A DNA stretch of 63,265 bases from Planctomycetota bacterium (GCA_023150555.1 JAKLKQ010000031.1:8277-71541); one strand, 5' to 3'. Positions 1 to 9,799 are shown, numbered from the stretch's first letter. Numbers and translations are program-made. Notes: generated by a model from the letters alone, not told the origin.

Positions 1-480
1 TGCCCTGACCTACGCCTTCGCCCTGACCTTCGCCTTTGCCCTGACCCTCGCCTTTGCCCTGACCCTCGCCTTTGCCCTGACCTTCGCCTTCGCCCTGACC
101 CTTGCCTTTGCCCTGACCTTCGCCTTCGCCCTGACCTTCGCCCTGATTGCCTTGGCCGCTCTTGCCGCCCTCGCCCTGCTTGCCTTGGCCGCTCTTGCCG
201 CCCTCGCTCTGCTTGCCATCGCCGCTCTTGCCGCCCTCGCTCTGCTTGCCATCGCCGCTCTGGTCGCCCTGCTTGCCTTGGCCGCTCTTGCCGCCCTCGC
301 TCTGGTCGCCTTCGCTGCTCTTGCCGCCCTCGCTCTGCTTGCCATCGCCGCTCTGGTCGCCCTGCTTGCCTTGGCCGCTCTTGCTGCTCTCGTTCTCGTT
401 GCCTTCGCCGCTCTTGCCGCCCTCGCTCTGCTTGCCATCGCCGCTCTGGTCGCCCTGCTTGCCTTGGCCGTCCTGCGCGC
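1..480 (-). repeat. Low-complexity coding repeats (Gly/Gln/Lys/Glu/Ser)
   Basis: Read on the minus strand, the DNA is built from 6-, 9- and 33-base units that encode GEGQGK, QSEGGKSG and GQGKQGDQSGDG blocks. The long units recur almost identically at about 165-300, 300-370 and 420-475. This suggests recent expansion by slippage or unequal recombination within the gene. Confidence 0.8.
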
Positions 481-2506
481 TCTTCTCGTCTTCCTGTGGG
501 CGTTCCATGTCCTGGAGCCGCTGTTCATCGTTCGGCTGGTCTTGGTTCGCCTCGGCCGTCTCCTGCGAATTCGCTTCCATCTTGTCGAGCATTTGCTTCA
601 GCTTCTCGGCGAGGCGCTCCTGTTCGGCCGCCAGTTTCTCCGCTTCTTCCTGGTTGGGCTTGTCCTCTGCCTTGAGGCGCTTGAGCAACTCCTCGAGCAT
701 GCGCTGCTGCTTGCCGGTGAGTTCGTCGAGTTCTTGCGCGAGTTTCTCGTCGAGATTCGCCTGCTCGTCGGGTGTGCCGGGCTGGGTCCCCTTCGGATCG
801 GCCTGCTTGGCGGTCTCGAGTTCCTCCTTGAGGTCTTCGAACGGATCCTTCGGCTCAGTCGGCGGCGCTTCCGGTTTCGGCTGGGCGGGATCGGGCGCGA
901 CGATGGGGATGCGCAGCGTCGCGCTGACGACGCGGTGCGGCTCGGGCACGAAATTGTCCTCGACGGCCAATTCGCACCCCAGCACTTGGCCGGCGCGCGC
1001 ATCCAGACTCGGGAGGTCGATGGTGCGGACGATTTTCAGAGCCTGGTCCTGTGCGGGCAGCGTGCAGGCGCTGGCGCGGTCCTCCTGGCCCTCGATGCGG
1101 TAGCGCAACGTGGCATTGCGGATGCCCAGGTCGTCGCTGCCCAGGCAGCGCAGTACCACGACGCCGTCGGCGGTCACCGGTGCGGACGACGGGCCTTCGG
1201 GAACGCCCAGGCGCTGCAGCAGCGCGGTGGGCGCGGCGTCGGGCCGGGCCTTGGCCTGGTACAGCACGCCGGGGCTGCTCTCGAAGCCCGACGCGCCGGT
1301 GTACCCGATGCGATACGACGCGTCGGCGGTGAGATTGAACGAGCCATACAGGCGGCCGCGCTTGATCTGCATGGGCAGGCGGCGGCTGCCCACCTCAATC
1401 CATGCGACGGGCCGCCCGTCGACGGACGCGGTTGCCGGCGGCTGCGAGACGGAGGCTTCGACTTCGATGCGGCTGCCGCGCACGGCCTCAACGTGCCCGC
1501 CGTCGACTTCGCGCGCGGGCGCGTAGGGCGCGTAGACGGGCGGCTGCACGCGCAACTTGACGGCGGTCACCAGCGGGCGGTCGACCGGCGTTAGGTAGAA
1601 GGGGCCCTTGTGCGCATCGTTGCATTCGACGCGGTAGGAGACCGGGCGCGCAAAGCCGGGCAGTTCCAGCGCGTAGACGCCGGACTCGACGGCCGGCAGC
1701 GCGACCTCTCGCTCCTCGTCCTCGCCCGTGATCAGGTAGCGCAGCGATGCGGTGCGCGGGCGCATGCTGGAGGAACTGAGTTTCACCTCGAAGCGCACCG
1801 GCTCGCCGACGGCGATGCGCGCGTCGCCCGGCGCCACCGCCTGGATCCATGTCTCGCGCGGCGCAGGCAGGTCTAGCCATGGCATGACGGCGCGCTTGAG
1901 CGTCAGGCCGAAGGTCGAGCCGCACCAGAGCGCAAAGCCCAGCAGCAGCGCCAGCAGTATGCCGGCCGCGCGTCCGCCCCAAGCCAGCGCACGCAAGCTC
2001 ACGACGCGGTCAGCGTCGATCTGCGCTAAACGCTCGCGGGCTTCCTGTGCGAGGATCTCGGCGGCGTCGCGCTCGTTGGCTTCCAGTTTCGCACGGCAGC
2101 GCAGGTCGACGTAGGTCAGCAGGGCGTCGTCGTTCAAGCCCAGCGCGCGGTCCACCGCGCGGGCGTAGGCCAGCGGGTTGCGCCCGCGCAGCAGGATCAG
2201 CGCGGCCATTGAGCAACCTCCTATCAGCGCTGCGGCCAGCGCCGCGTGCAGCAGCGTGATGCGCGTGAGGCCCGTGAACTCCCAGATGCGGTCGCCGCCC
2301 ATCTCGAGGAGGAGGTACAGCAGCAGGAAGGACGCCGCGCCCACCACCACGGCCAGGAGCGTGTAGAGGTGCTGGCGGCGGCGAATCGCCCGCAGCGCGC
2401 GCGCGACGGGGTCGCGGGCCCAGGGCACCTCCAGCGAGCCCGGCACGGCCTTGCCGGCGGTCGCGGCGGGCGGGGCGGCGGTCGCGGGCTGAGGCGTTGC
2501 AAGCAT
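1..2506 (-). CDS. DUF4175-like membrane protein with low-complexity tail (3' end beyond window)
   Basis: One frame stays open on the minus strand from the ATG at 2506 through base 1, giving about 835 residues with no stop. Three hydrophobic segments lie near residues 48-67, 83-106 and 160-182. A region rich in beta-type sequence follows, with paired 'rigid' Pro/Trp motifs after the third helix. Next comes a Glu/Lys/Gln-rich probable coiled coil, and from about residue 670 a tail of GKQGDQSGDGKQSEGGKSG-type repeats. This architecture resembles planctomycete DUF4175-family proteins, whose function is unknown; the assignment is by architecture only. The upstream sequence has no strong Shine-Dalgarno site, so the start could lie slightly downstream. 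Arg-rich and Leu/Ala-rich readings of the same DNA in other frames are artefacts of the repeats. Confidence 0.7.
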   Translation of the reverse strand, partial: MLATPQPATAAPPAATAGKAVPGSLEVPWARDPVARALRAIRRRQHLYTLLAVVVGAASFLLLYLLLEMGGDRIWEFTGLTRITLLHAALAAALIGGCSMAALILLRGRNPLAYARAVDRALGLNDDALLTYVDLRCRAKLEANERDAAEILAQEARERLAQIDADRVVSLRALAWGGRAAGILLALLLGFALWCGSTFGLTLKRAVMPWLDLPAPRETWIQAVAPGDARIAVGEPVRFEVKLSSSSMRPRTASLRYLITGEDEEREVALPAVESGVYALELPGFARPVSYRVECNDAHKGPFYLTPVDRPLVTAVKLRVQPPVYAPYAPAREVDGGHVEAVRGSRIEVEASVSQPPATASVDGRPVAWIEVGSRRLPMQIKRGRLYGSFNLTADASYRIGYTGASGFESSPGVLYQAKARPDAAPTALLQRLGVPEGPSSAPVTADGVVVLRCLGSDDLGIRNATLRYRIEGQEDRASACTLPAQDQALKIVRTIDLPSLDARAGQVLGCELAVEDNFVPEPHRVVSATLRIPIVAPDPAQPKPEAPPTEPKDPFEDLKEELETAKQADPKGTQPGTPDEQANLDEKLAQELDELTGKQQRMLEELLKRLKAEDKPNQEEAEKLAAEQERLAEKLKQMLDKMEANSQETAEANQDQPNDEQRLQDMERPQEDEKSAQDGQGKQGDQSGDGKQSEGGKSGEGNENESSKSGQGKQGDQSGDGKQSEGGKSSEGDQSEGGKSGQGKQGDQSGDGKQSEGGKSGDGKQSEGGKSGQGKQGEGGKSGQGNQGEGQGEGEGQGKGKGQGEGEGQGKGEGQGKGEGQGKGEGQGEGVGQG

Positions 2507-3016
2507 TGAGGCGGTTCCGAGCGGTGCGGCCGGCGGCGTTCTCTTAATTAGACGAAGGACAGGCTCCGGCGATGCCGGGATTTCTAACCTAAAGCAGGGA
2601 CTTGTGTTCTAGTTTTTTGAGCGCGTCGGTGGGTCAAAATGGCCCTTTGCGTACTTATCCGTCACATTTGCACTACGTGCGGAAGGCGGATTTATTGGAC
2701 TTACAAGAACGAAACGGCGCACCTCGGAGCTCAGTTTGGAGCCATCGGACGGGGCAATTGACGATGCGCGGTTATCGTTTCACGCTGGGCGGTAAGAAGG
2801 AGACCGTAATTTTTTTTTGCCGGGCTGCGGCGATGGAATGCCGGGCAACTCGAACTCCTGGTCGAACGTGGTGCGCGCGTCCGGCGGCAACGCATCGAGG
2901 GCCTTCAAGAAAACTGAAGCGTCGGGACCGTCGGCGGGCGTGATGCGCGGGAAAAGAAAAACCGCCGGGGGCTCTGCGCCGCCCGGCGGTTCCTTGTTCC
3001 GCTGTGGGTACGGGAC
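2507..3016. other. Intergenic region with partial coding signal
   Basis: No complete gene is seen in these 510 bases. The right part holds the ferredoxin terminator. Bases 2780-3016 on the minus strand continue the ferredoxin frame after its stop and look protein-like (see findings). A hairpin TTGCAC-TAC-GTGC at 2668-2680, followed by GGACTTAC at 2697-2704, matches an element seen in other gaps. A run of nine T lies near 2810-2818. Confidence 0.4.
2952..2989 (-). terminator. Rho-independent terminator of the ferredoxin gene
   Basis: Read on the minus strand, CCGCCGGG (2989-2982) pairs with CCCGGCGG (2969-2962) around a 12-base loop, followed by TTTTTCTTTT (2961-2952). It lies about 28 bases after the ferredoxin stop codon. 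Confidence 0.8.
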
Positions 3017-3349
<333 letters not shown>

Positions 3350-3505
3350 GTGACTGGCCTCCTTAGGTTTTCGAATCGGCACAGATTTGTGATCCGGATT
3401 GCCTCCGCCGCTGCGGCGACAACCCCCTGTTTTGCTGAACGCTGCACAATGTACCTATGAGCCGGGTTTCTGCAAATCCCTTTTGATAAACGCACTTGCA
3501 GGTCC

Positions 3506-5050
3506 CTATTTGGCGGCTTCGCCCTCGTGGAATTCCACGAAACGCCCGGCCTTGCGCTCGAAGGGCGCCAGGGCGTCCTTGCGTTTGGGATCGGAGGCGT
3601 CGTTAAGAGTGTCGACGAGGATGCCCAGTTCCTGGAGCAGGATGTCGAGGCGCTCGATCTGCGTCTGGTTGGGCTTCTTGGGCAGGTTGCGCTGCACCGC
3701 CTGGAGCTCGGTGTGCAGTTCGCGGAAGCGCATCATGGCCAGTTCCAGCTTGCGGGCGGCCTGGCTGGCGGCTTCCAGCGGCGGGTCCTCGGTGCGCGGC
3801 TTGTTGGCCATCAGCCAGGGCTTGGTCTTGAGGACGTAGGTGGCTTCCTCGAAGTTCTCGGCGCCGCGGCGGAAGGCCAGGATCAGGCGCCGCAGGTCGG
3901 GGTAGCTCTGGTTGAGCAGCTGGTCGGAGGTGCTCAGCACGCGGTCGAGCTTGTCGGCGCTCTGCTTCAGGCGCGCGGCCAGGTCCTTGGCGTTGTTGAC
4001 CAGTTGCGGGAAGTCTTCCTTGCTGTGGCTGGTGATGTAGTGGACGTCCTCAAGCACCGGTTTGACCTGGCCCTTCACGTCGACGACGGCCTGGCGGGAT
4101 TCGTCGGCGAGGTCGCCCAAGCGCTTCTGCAGGTCCCGGATGGCCTCGTCGGCGGCGGTGAGCGTCTTGCTGACCTGCGGCTGCAGGGTGTTGACGGCCT
4201 TGCCGATGGCGTCGAGGTCGGTCTTGGTGCTGTCGGCCAAGGCGTCGATCTTGTTCCAGGTCTCGGGCAGGCGGTCGTTGGCCAGGTCGACGATGCCTTC
4301 GATCTTGCGGGTGATGGAGTCAAAGCGGCGCAGCGCCTTGCGGACGCTCTCGCGCTCCTCGGCGCCGACGACGTCGCTGACGCTGGCGAGGATCTCCTTC
4401 ACCTGTTCGACGGACTTGCCGAGGTTGGTGAAGAAGTCGCCGCTGCGGCCCAGGATCAGGGCCTCGCTGCCGGGGGGCAGGCCCGGGCCGTTGCCGCTGG
4501 CGATCTCGACGGAGGTATCGCCCAGCAGGGTGGTGGTGATGCGGACCTGGTCGTCGACGCGGTAACGCTTGGTGTCGCCTTCGTCGCTGCGCGGGTTGAG
4601 CACCTCGAGGACCAGCTCGATCATCGTGCGGTCGGTGATTTTCTCGCGGACGGCGGCGTCGAACTTCTTCTCCATCTCCTGGCGCGTGGCCTCGTCGGCT
4701 TCCGGCGGCGGTACGGGCAGTTTGCGCAGGTCCAGGCGTTCCTCGGCCGTCAGTGGCAGGTGGTCCAGGTCGCCGGGGCCCAGCGTGGGGATGCGGTCCA
4801 GGTAGGGGCCCTTGAGGTTCTGGATGGCAATCTGCTTCACGCGGCCGACCTCGACGCCGTTCAAGCGCACGGGCGCGTCCGGGCGCAGGCTGGTGACCGA
4901 GGTGAAGACGACGGTCAGTTCCTCGCGGCCGCGCCAGATGCGGTTGGCCTTGCCGTAGAGGAACAGCATCGCGATAAAGAGCGCCAGGCAGAAGGTCAGG
5001 AAGACCCCCGCCTTGACCTCGGTCGAAGAGTACGCGTTGGACTTGGCCAC
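3506..5050 (-). CDS. MCE-domain (MlaD-like) lipid-transport protein, third of three
   Basis: The protein has 514 residues. A single N-terminal membrane anchor (about residues 14-32, VFLTFCLALFIAMLFLYG) is followed by an MCE domain with the hallmark VRLNGVEVGRV. The MCE domain is interrupted by roughly 80 charged residues before RYRVDDQVRITTTLLGDTSVEI. A long helical region up to the C-terminus is probably a coiled coil or needle. MlaD of E. coli has only about 180 residues, so this form is closer in plan to mycobacterial Mce proteins. It starts at GTG with GGGAGGTG just upstream. It is the last MCE gene of the operon and probably forms part of a periplasmic ring or tunnel that moves lipids between membranes. 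Confidence 0.88.
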   Translation of the reverse strand: MAKSNAYSSTEVKAGVFLTFCLALFIAMLFLYGKANRIWRGREELTVVFTSVTSLRPDAPVRLNGVEVGRVKQIAIQNLKGPYLDRIPTLGPGDLDHLPLTAEERLDLRKLPVPPPEADEATRQEMEKKFDAAVREKITDRTMIELVLEVLNPRSDEGDTKRYRVDDQVRITTTLLGDTSVEIASGNGPGLPPGSEALILGRSGDFFTNLGKSVEQVKEILASVSDVVGAEERESVRKALRRFDSITRKIEGIVDLANDRLPETWNKIDALADSTKTDLDAIGKAVNTLQPQVSKTLTAADEAIRDLQKRLGDLADESRQAVVDVKGQVKPVLEDVHYITSHSKEDFPQLVNNAKDLAARLKQSADKLDRVLSTSDQLLNQSYPDLRRLILAFRRGAENFEEATYVLKTKPWLMANKPRTEDPPLEAASQAARKLELAMMRFRELHTELQAVQRNLPKKPNQTQIERLDILLQELGILVDTLNDASDPKRKDALAPFERKAGRFVEFHEGEAAK

Positions 5051-5104
5051 CCGTCACCTCCCAAATGCGCGCGCCGGTGAAGGCGCGCGGGCTGCGTGAA
5101 CCGT

Positions 5105-6658
5105 TTACTTCTTCTTTTTCTTTCCGTCGTCCGGCGGGTACAGCGCGGCGCGCTTGCGCTTGAACGGCGGATCCGTGCGGTCGTCGCCGTTGGCCTTGCC
5201 CGTGAACGGTGGCAGGATCGCCTCGCCGATGGTCTGCGTCGCGTTGCCCATCTTCAGGGCCAGCGGGTAGAGCTTCTCTTCGATGCGTTCGACGTCGTTG
5301 GGCGCGACCAGCGGGACGTCGCCGCCGGCGGCCTGGCCTTCCAGCAGTTCACGGATCATGCCCAGCGTGTCGCCGCAGTCGCGAGGCCAGCGCGCGGTGC
5401 GCTGCATGCGGTCCCAGATCTCCCTCGCCGTGTAGTAGTCGTGCTCGCCGACGTCGCGGTTGGAGAGGATCTGGTCGATGCGCTCGCGGACGTAGCGCAG
5501 CCCGGCCAGGTTGGTGCCGCCGTTGCTGAGCCCGGTCTTGATGCGCTGGAACTCCGGGCGGCTCTGCTCGATCAGCTGCCCGAAGGTCCCGGTGATGTTG
5601 CCGATCTTGCGGCTGACGCCGCCGATGGTGGAGGCGAGGATGCGGAAGTTCTCCTTCATGCCCTCGATGTGCGGCGTGCTGGCGTCGATGGCTTCCTGGA
5701 CGTCGGCGCGGATGGCGCGCGACTTCTCCTTCATGCCTTCCTCGGTTGAATCGATCTCCTTCATCAGGTCGCCGAAGCGCTTGCCCAGGTCCTCCTGGGC
5801 CAGCTTCATGGACTCGCCCAGGCGCCGGCTGTCGGGCGCGGCGACCTCGAACAGCCGCCCCAGGCTGTCCATGCCGCCGCCGGCCGACTTGTCGATGCTG
5901 CCCAGCTTCGCGCTGGTGGCCTTTCCGCGGGTCTCGACCAGCGACGAGGCCTTGTCCATGCCGTCGAGGATGGGGTCGAAGCGCCCCGCCGCGCGCATGA
6001 AGCTGCGGCGTTCGTCGGCGCCCACCACGTCGGTGACGGTGCTGAGCACGTCCTTGACCTGATCGACGCTGCGCGCGAGGCTCGAGAAGAAGCCGCCGCT
6101 GTGCCCCAGCATCATCGTGGGGGCCGTCGGATCCACCGGCGGGCCGTTGCCGCTGACCAGGTCCACGTGCACGTTGCCCATCAGGGAGGGGCGCAGGAAG
6201 ACGGTGTCGTCGACGCGGTAGCGCCGCCAGTTTCCTTCCTGCAGCACTTCCAGCACCAGCAGGATCATCGTCTTGCCCTGCAGGCTGGTGCGGCAGGCCG
6301 CGTCGAACTCGGCGTCGGGCACCAGGCGCAGCTTGCGGCGCACCTCGTCCTCCAGCGGCAGGAAGTCGAGGTCCGAAGGCGTCAGCTTGCGCATGCGCTC
6401 CATGGTTTTGTCGTCGAGGTGCACGATGGTGCGGGTCTTGACGCGGCCGACGTCGACGCCGTTCAGGCGCACGGGCGCGTCGGGACCCAGGGCCTCGATG
6501 GAGCTGAACAGCACGTGCAGGTCCTGGCGCTCGCGCCACATCCGGCCGACCTTGCCGTACAAGAGCAGCATGCCGACGAACAGCGCCGCGCAGAAGGCCA
6601 GAAAGAGCCCGGCTTTCACTTCGACGCCGGAGTAGGTGGCGGACTTGGCCGTTGCCAT
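5105..6658 (-). CDS. MCE-domain (MlaD-like) lipid-transport protein, second of three
   Basis: This 517-residue protein has the same plan as its neighbours: an N-terminal anchor (LFLAFCAALFVGMLLLYG), an MCE core with VRLNGVDVGRV, an inserted helical stretch, then RYRVDDTVFLRPSLMGNVHVDL and a long helical C-terminal part. The tail ends in a basic KRKRAALYPPDDGKKKKK segment, which the other two copies do not share. It starts at ATG four bases after the stop of the preceding MCE gene, so the two are translationally linked. It belongs to the operon permease, ATPase, MCE, MCE, MCE. Confidence 0.88.
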   Translation of the reverse strand: MATAKSATYSGVEVKAGLFLAFCAALFVGMLLLYGKVGRMWRERQDLHVLFSSIEALGPDAPVRLNGVDVGRVKTRTIVHLDDKTMERMRKLTPSDLDFLPLEDEVRRKLRLVPDAEFDAACRTSLQGKTMILLVLEVLQEGNWRRYRVDDTVFLRPSLMGNVHVDLVSGNGPPVDPTAPTMMLGHSGGFFSSLARSVDQVKDVLSTVTDVVGADERRSFMRAAGRFDPILDGMDKASSLVETRGKATSAKLGSIDKSAGGGMDSLGRLFEVAAPDSRRLGESMKLAQEDLGKRFGDLMKEIDSTEEGMKEKSRAIRADVQEAIDASTPHIEGMKENFRILASTIGGVSRKIGNITGTFGQLIEQSRPEFQRIKTGLSNGGTNLAGLRYVRERIDQILSNRDVGEHDYYTAREIWDRMQRTARWPRDCGDTLGMIRELLEGQAAGGDVPLVAPNDVERIEEKLYPLALKMGNATQTIGEAILPPFTGKANGDDRTDPPFKRKRAALYPPDDGKKKKK

Positions 6659-6662
6659 GCGG

Positions 6663-8081
6663 TCAGCGCCTTCCCTTCTTCGGCTCGGCCGCGGGGGCCT
6701 TGTCGCTGAGGTAGGCGTCCATCTCCTTGAGGATCTGGTCGACGCGCTGCAGCCGCGCCTTGTCGCTGGCGTCCGCGGCGTTCAACTGCGAGCGGCTCTT
6801 GGCGATGTCTTCGCGCAGCGTGTCGTAGTGCCACTTCAGCAACTCGCGGCGCCAGGTGGTGTCGAGCATGTAGCCTTCGATGGGGGTGGGCCGCCCGAAG
6901 GCCGACCAGGGGTGGTTGGCCAGGTACCAGGTGGTCTCCTCGAAGCGGTCGGCGGCGGCGCGCAGGCCGCGGAAGGTCTCGCGGGTGGTGTCGATGCTGT
7001 GGAAGATCATGCGGTCGCTGCTGGACATGGCCGCATCGATCTGGTCGACCTTGTCCTTCAGGCGGTCGGACCACTCGCGCGCGTCGCGGATCAGGCCGGG
7101 GATGCGGCCCTTGTTGGTCTTTGCGGCCTCGCCCACGGCGGCGACCTCGTCGGACAGGCGCTTCTGCAGGTCCTTCAGCTTCTGGCGCCCCTCGTCGATG
7201 CTTCTGGCGTATTCCTCGCGGGTCTTCTGCATCGACAGTTCGGTGGCCTTCAGCGACTCGGTGAGTTCCGGCTGGACGTTGGTGATCGCGGCACTCATGG
7301 CGTGCACGCGCTCGCGGCTGTCGTCGACGGCGCGGTCGAGGGCGTCCCAGCGCTGCGGCAGGCTTCCGGCCTGCGCGTCGGCGATGATTTCCAGGCGCTC
7401 GGTGAACTTCTCGAAGTTGGTAATCTTGCGAGTGACGGGCGACTGGTCGCCGCCGCCGACCATTTCGCCCATGCCGACGAGGATCTCCTTGACCTGGTTG
7501 AGGCTCTTGGCCAGGTCGTTGTAGATGTCGCCGCTGACGCCGAGCAGGACGTGGTCGCTGTCGCGCGCGAGCAGGCGGTTGCCGCCGGAGAGGATCTCGA
7601 CGGAGGCTTCGCCCATGATCGTGGCGTTGATGCGGATCTGGTCGTCCTCGTGGAAGCGCTTGAGGTCGCCCTCGTCGAGCACCTCCAGCGTCAGGAGTAC
7701 CATGGTGCGGCCGATCAGGCGCTTCTTGATCTCGGCGTCCAGTGCGTCGCGGGCGACGCCGCGCAGGTCGCTGCGCTCCTCCTCGGTCAGCGGGAGGTTC
7801 TCGAGGTCCTCGTCGGTGAGGGTGGGGAAGCGTTCGAGGCGTTTTTCGTCCAGGTCCAGGATGCGCACCTTGCGGATGCGCCCCACTTCGAGGCCGTTGT
7901 AGCGCACCACCGCGTCGGCGCGCAGGTTGCCCACGCTGGTGAAGGCGACCTTGAGTTCGCGCTTGCCGCGCCACGCGCGGTTGGCTTCGCCGTAGACGAA
8001 GAGCATGGCCACGAGCAGGCCCAGACAGAAGGTGAGGAAGATCCCCGCCTTGGTCTCCGCGTTTCGCGTAGATACCGCCAC
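6663..8081 (-). CDS. MCE-domain (MlaD-like) lipid-transport protein, first of three
   Basis: The protein has 472 residues with an N-terminal membrane anchor (IFLTFCLGLLVAMLFVYG). The MCE signature is VRYNGLEVGRI, with an insertion of about 65 residues before RFHEDDQIRINATIMGEASVEI. A long helical region follows, and the C-terminus is Lys-rich. It starts at GTG, 28 bases after the ATPase stop. It is the first of three different MCE proteins in one operon. The family role is substrate (phospholipid or sterol) transfer through a hexameric MCE ring attached to the inner-membrane permease. Confidence 0.88.
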   Translation of the reverse strand: MAVSTRNAETKAGIFLTFCLGLLVAMLFVYGEANRAWRGKRELKVAFTSVGNLRADAVVRYNGLEVGRIRKVRILDLDEKRLERFPTLTDEDLENLPLTEEERSDLRGVARDALDAEIKKRLIGRTMVLLTLEVLDEGDLKRFHEDDQIRINATIMGEASVEILSGGNRLLARDSDHVLLGVSGDIYNDLAKSLNQVKEILVGMGEMVGGGDQSPVTRKITNFEKFTERLEIIADAQAGSLPQRWDALDRAVDDSRERVHAMSAAITNVQPELTESLKATELSMQKTREEYARSIDEGRQKLKDLQKRLSDEVAAVGEAAKTNKGRIPGLIRDAREWSDRLKDKVDQIDAAMSSSDRMIFHSIDTTRETFRGLRAAADRFEETTWYLANHPWSAFGRPTPIEGYMLDTTWRRELLKWHYDTLREDIAKSRSQLNAADASDKARLQRVDQILKEMDAYLSDKAPAAEPKKGRR

Positions 8082-8109
8082 CGCGTGCGCCTCGCCTGTT
8101 TGAAAACGC

Positions 8110-8958
8110 CTAGCCCGCCGTGCCGCGCTCCAGCGCGCTGCGCGGGAAGATCGCCGTCTTGGCCTCGATGGGACCCTGGATGAAGCGCCGCACGAAGGGA
8201 TCGGTGTGGCCCTTGATCTCGTGCGGCATGCCCTCCGCCACGATGCGACCCTCGTTGAGCACCACCATCCGGTCGGCGACGCGGAAGGCGCTCTTCAGGT
8301 CATGCGTGACGACGACCGAGGTCACGTTCATGGTGCGGGCCAGGTCCATGATCAGACCGTCGATGATGCCCGTCATGATGGGGTCCAGCCCGGAGGTGGG
8401 CTCGTCGTAGAACAGGAGCTCCGGGTCCAGGGCGATGGCGCGCGCCAAGCCGGCGCGCTTGGCCATGCCGCCCGAGATCTGGCTGGGCAGCAGGTCCTCG
8501 GCCTCGCGCAAGCCGACGAGCTCGAGCTTTACCTTGACCATCAGGTCGATCATGTCCTTGCTGAGGTCAGTGTGCTCCTTGAGCGGCAGCGCGACGTTCT
8601 CGCCGACGGTCATGCTGCTGTACAGCGCGCCGGACTGGAACAGGATCCCGAAGCGCTTGCGCACGTCGTCCATCTCGCGGCGGCCCAGCGCGTGGATGTC
8701 CTTGCCGAAAAGTTCGACGGTGCCTTCGTCGGGCGCATGCGCGCCCAGCAGGCAGCGCAGCAGCGTGGACTTGCCGCAGCCCGACGCCCCCATCACGACC
8801 AGGGTCTCGCCGCGGCGCACCGACAGGTCGATGCCGTGCAGGACTTCGCGGCCTTCGAAGCGCTTGATCAGGTTGCGCGTGCGGACGACGATCTCGGGCT
8901 CGGTCGTGGCCGTGCCGCTCTGTTCGGCTTCCTGGTTGCGGATCTGGCGTGTGGTCAT
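8110..8958 (-). CDS. mlaF: ABC transporter ATPase, MlaF-like
   Basis: The 282-residue protein contains the Walker A motif GASGCGKST, the signature QISGGMAKRAGLARAIA, Walker B LLFYDEPTSGLDP and the switch His in VVVTHD. SGGMAKR is typical of MlaF/Ttg2A-type ATPases. The ATG at 8958 overlaps the permease stop by four bases (ATGA), which fixes the start; the frame stays open upstream but overlaps the permease. It powers the MlaE-type permease at the cytoplasmic face of the inner membrane. Confidence 0.93.
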   Translation of the reverse strand: MTTRQIRNQEAEQSGTATTEPEIVVRTRNLIKRFEGREVLHGIDLSVRRGETLVVMGASGCGKSTLLRCLLGAHAPDEGTVELFGKDIHALGRREMDDVRKRFGILFQSGALYSSMTVGENVALPLKEHTDLSKDMIDLMVKVKLELVGLREAEDLLPSQISGGMAKRAGLARAIALDPELLFYDEPTSGLDPIMTGIIDGLIMDLARTMNVTSVVVTHDLKSAFRVADRMVVLNEGRIVAEGMPHEIKGHTDPFVRRFIQGPIEAKTAIFPRSALERGTAG

Positions 8959-9740
8959 GGGCCGGCGAGCGTCCAATTGAAGAGGATCGCGAAGCACAGG
9001 TTCGCCGCGATGATCAGCACGATCGAGATCACCACCGCGTTGGTGGTCGCCCGGCCGACGCCCAGCGCGCCGCCGGCGGCCTTCAAGCCCTGGCGGCAGG
9101 CCACCAGGGTGATGATCATCCCAAAGGCAAAGGCCTTCACCAGGCCCTTGGGAATGTCCCAGAACTTCACGGCTTCGTTGTTGATCGCGATGTAGGTGCT
9201 GCTGCCGATCTCCAGCATCGCGGTGCCGACCACGTAGCCGCCGAACATCCCCAGCACGTCGGCCACCAGCGTCAGGCACATCATCATCAGGCACACGCCC
9301 AGCATCCGCGGCAGCACCAGGAAGCGCACCGGCGACAGCGCGGACGCTTCCAGCGCCAGGATCTCCTCGTTCACCGTCATCGTGCCGATCTCGGCCGCGA
9401 TCGCCGCGCCCGCGAAGCCCGACATCACGATCGCCGTCATCAGCGGCGCCAGCTCGCGCGTCACCGACACCGCCACGATCTGCGCCGTGCGGCTGATCGC
9501 GCCGAACGAATGCAGGATCTCGCTCATCGAGACCGCCACGATCATGCCGACGAAGAGGTTCACCAGGCAGACGATCGGGATCGCGCGGATGCCGAAGCGG
9601 ATCATCTGCAGCGCCACCGGCTCGCTGCGCATCCGCGTCAACTGCCCCGCGGTGCGGCGCGCCAGCAGGCCCATCTGCCCCACTTCTTCGACCAATACCA
9701 GCGCGCGGTGGCCCATCGCGCCGATCAAACGAAAGACCAT
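8955..9740 (-). CDS. mlaE: ABC transporter permease, MlaE-like
   Basis: The protein has 261 residues with five to six hydrophobic segments. It carries the MlaE-family region RELAPLMTAIVMSGFAGAA, followed by EIGTMTVNEEILALEAS, close to the conserved MlaE core. It is the first gene of the lipid-transport operon. The start at 9740 has GAGGAA about nine bases upstream, and a candidate promoter lies 60 bases further on. The gene stop overlaps the ATPase start. The usual MlaB (STAS) and MlaC partners are not present in the window. Confidence 0.93.
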   Translation of the reverse strand: MVFRLIGAMGHRALVLVEEVGQMGLLARRTAGQLTRMRSEPVALQMIRFGIRAIPIVCLVNLFVGMIVAVSMSEILHSFGAISRTAQIVAVSVTRELAPLMTAIVMSGFAGAAIAAEIGTMTVNEEILALEASALSPVRFLVLPRMLGVCLMMMCLTLVADVLGMFGGYVVGTAMLEIGSSTYIAINNEAVKFWDIPKGLVKAFAFGMIITLVACRQGLKAAGGALGVGRATTNAVVISIVLIIAANLCFAILFNWTLAGP

Positions 9741-9799
9741 CGAGCGGTTCCTCGAGCAACCCGGTTTCCGGGGATTTGTAAACGGACGGACAGCCGATC

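Noticed and set aside
152..1594. Long plus-strand reading frame rich in Leu and Ala
   Set aside because: It is the antisense of the repeat-rich gene; the minus-strand frame has sensible protein sequence and membrane helices.
3527..5080. Plus-strand frame opposite the third MCE gene
   Set aside because: The sequence is Val/Gly/Leu-rich without motifs, while the minus strand has a full MCE protein.
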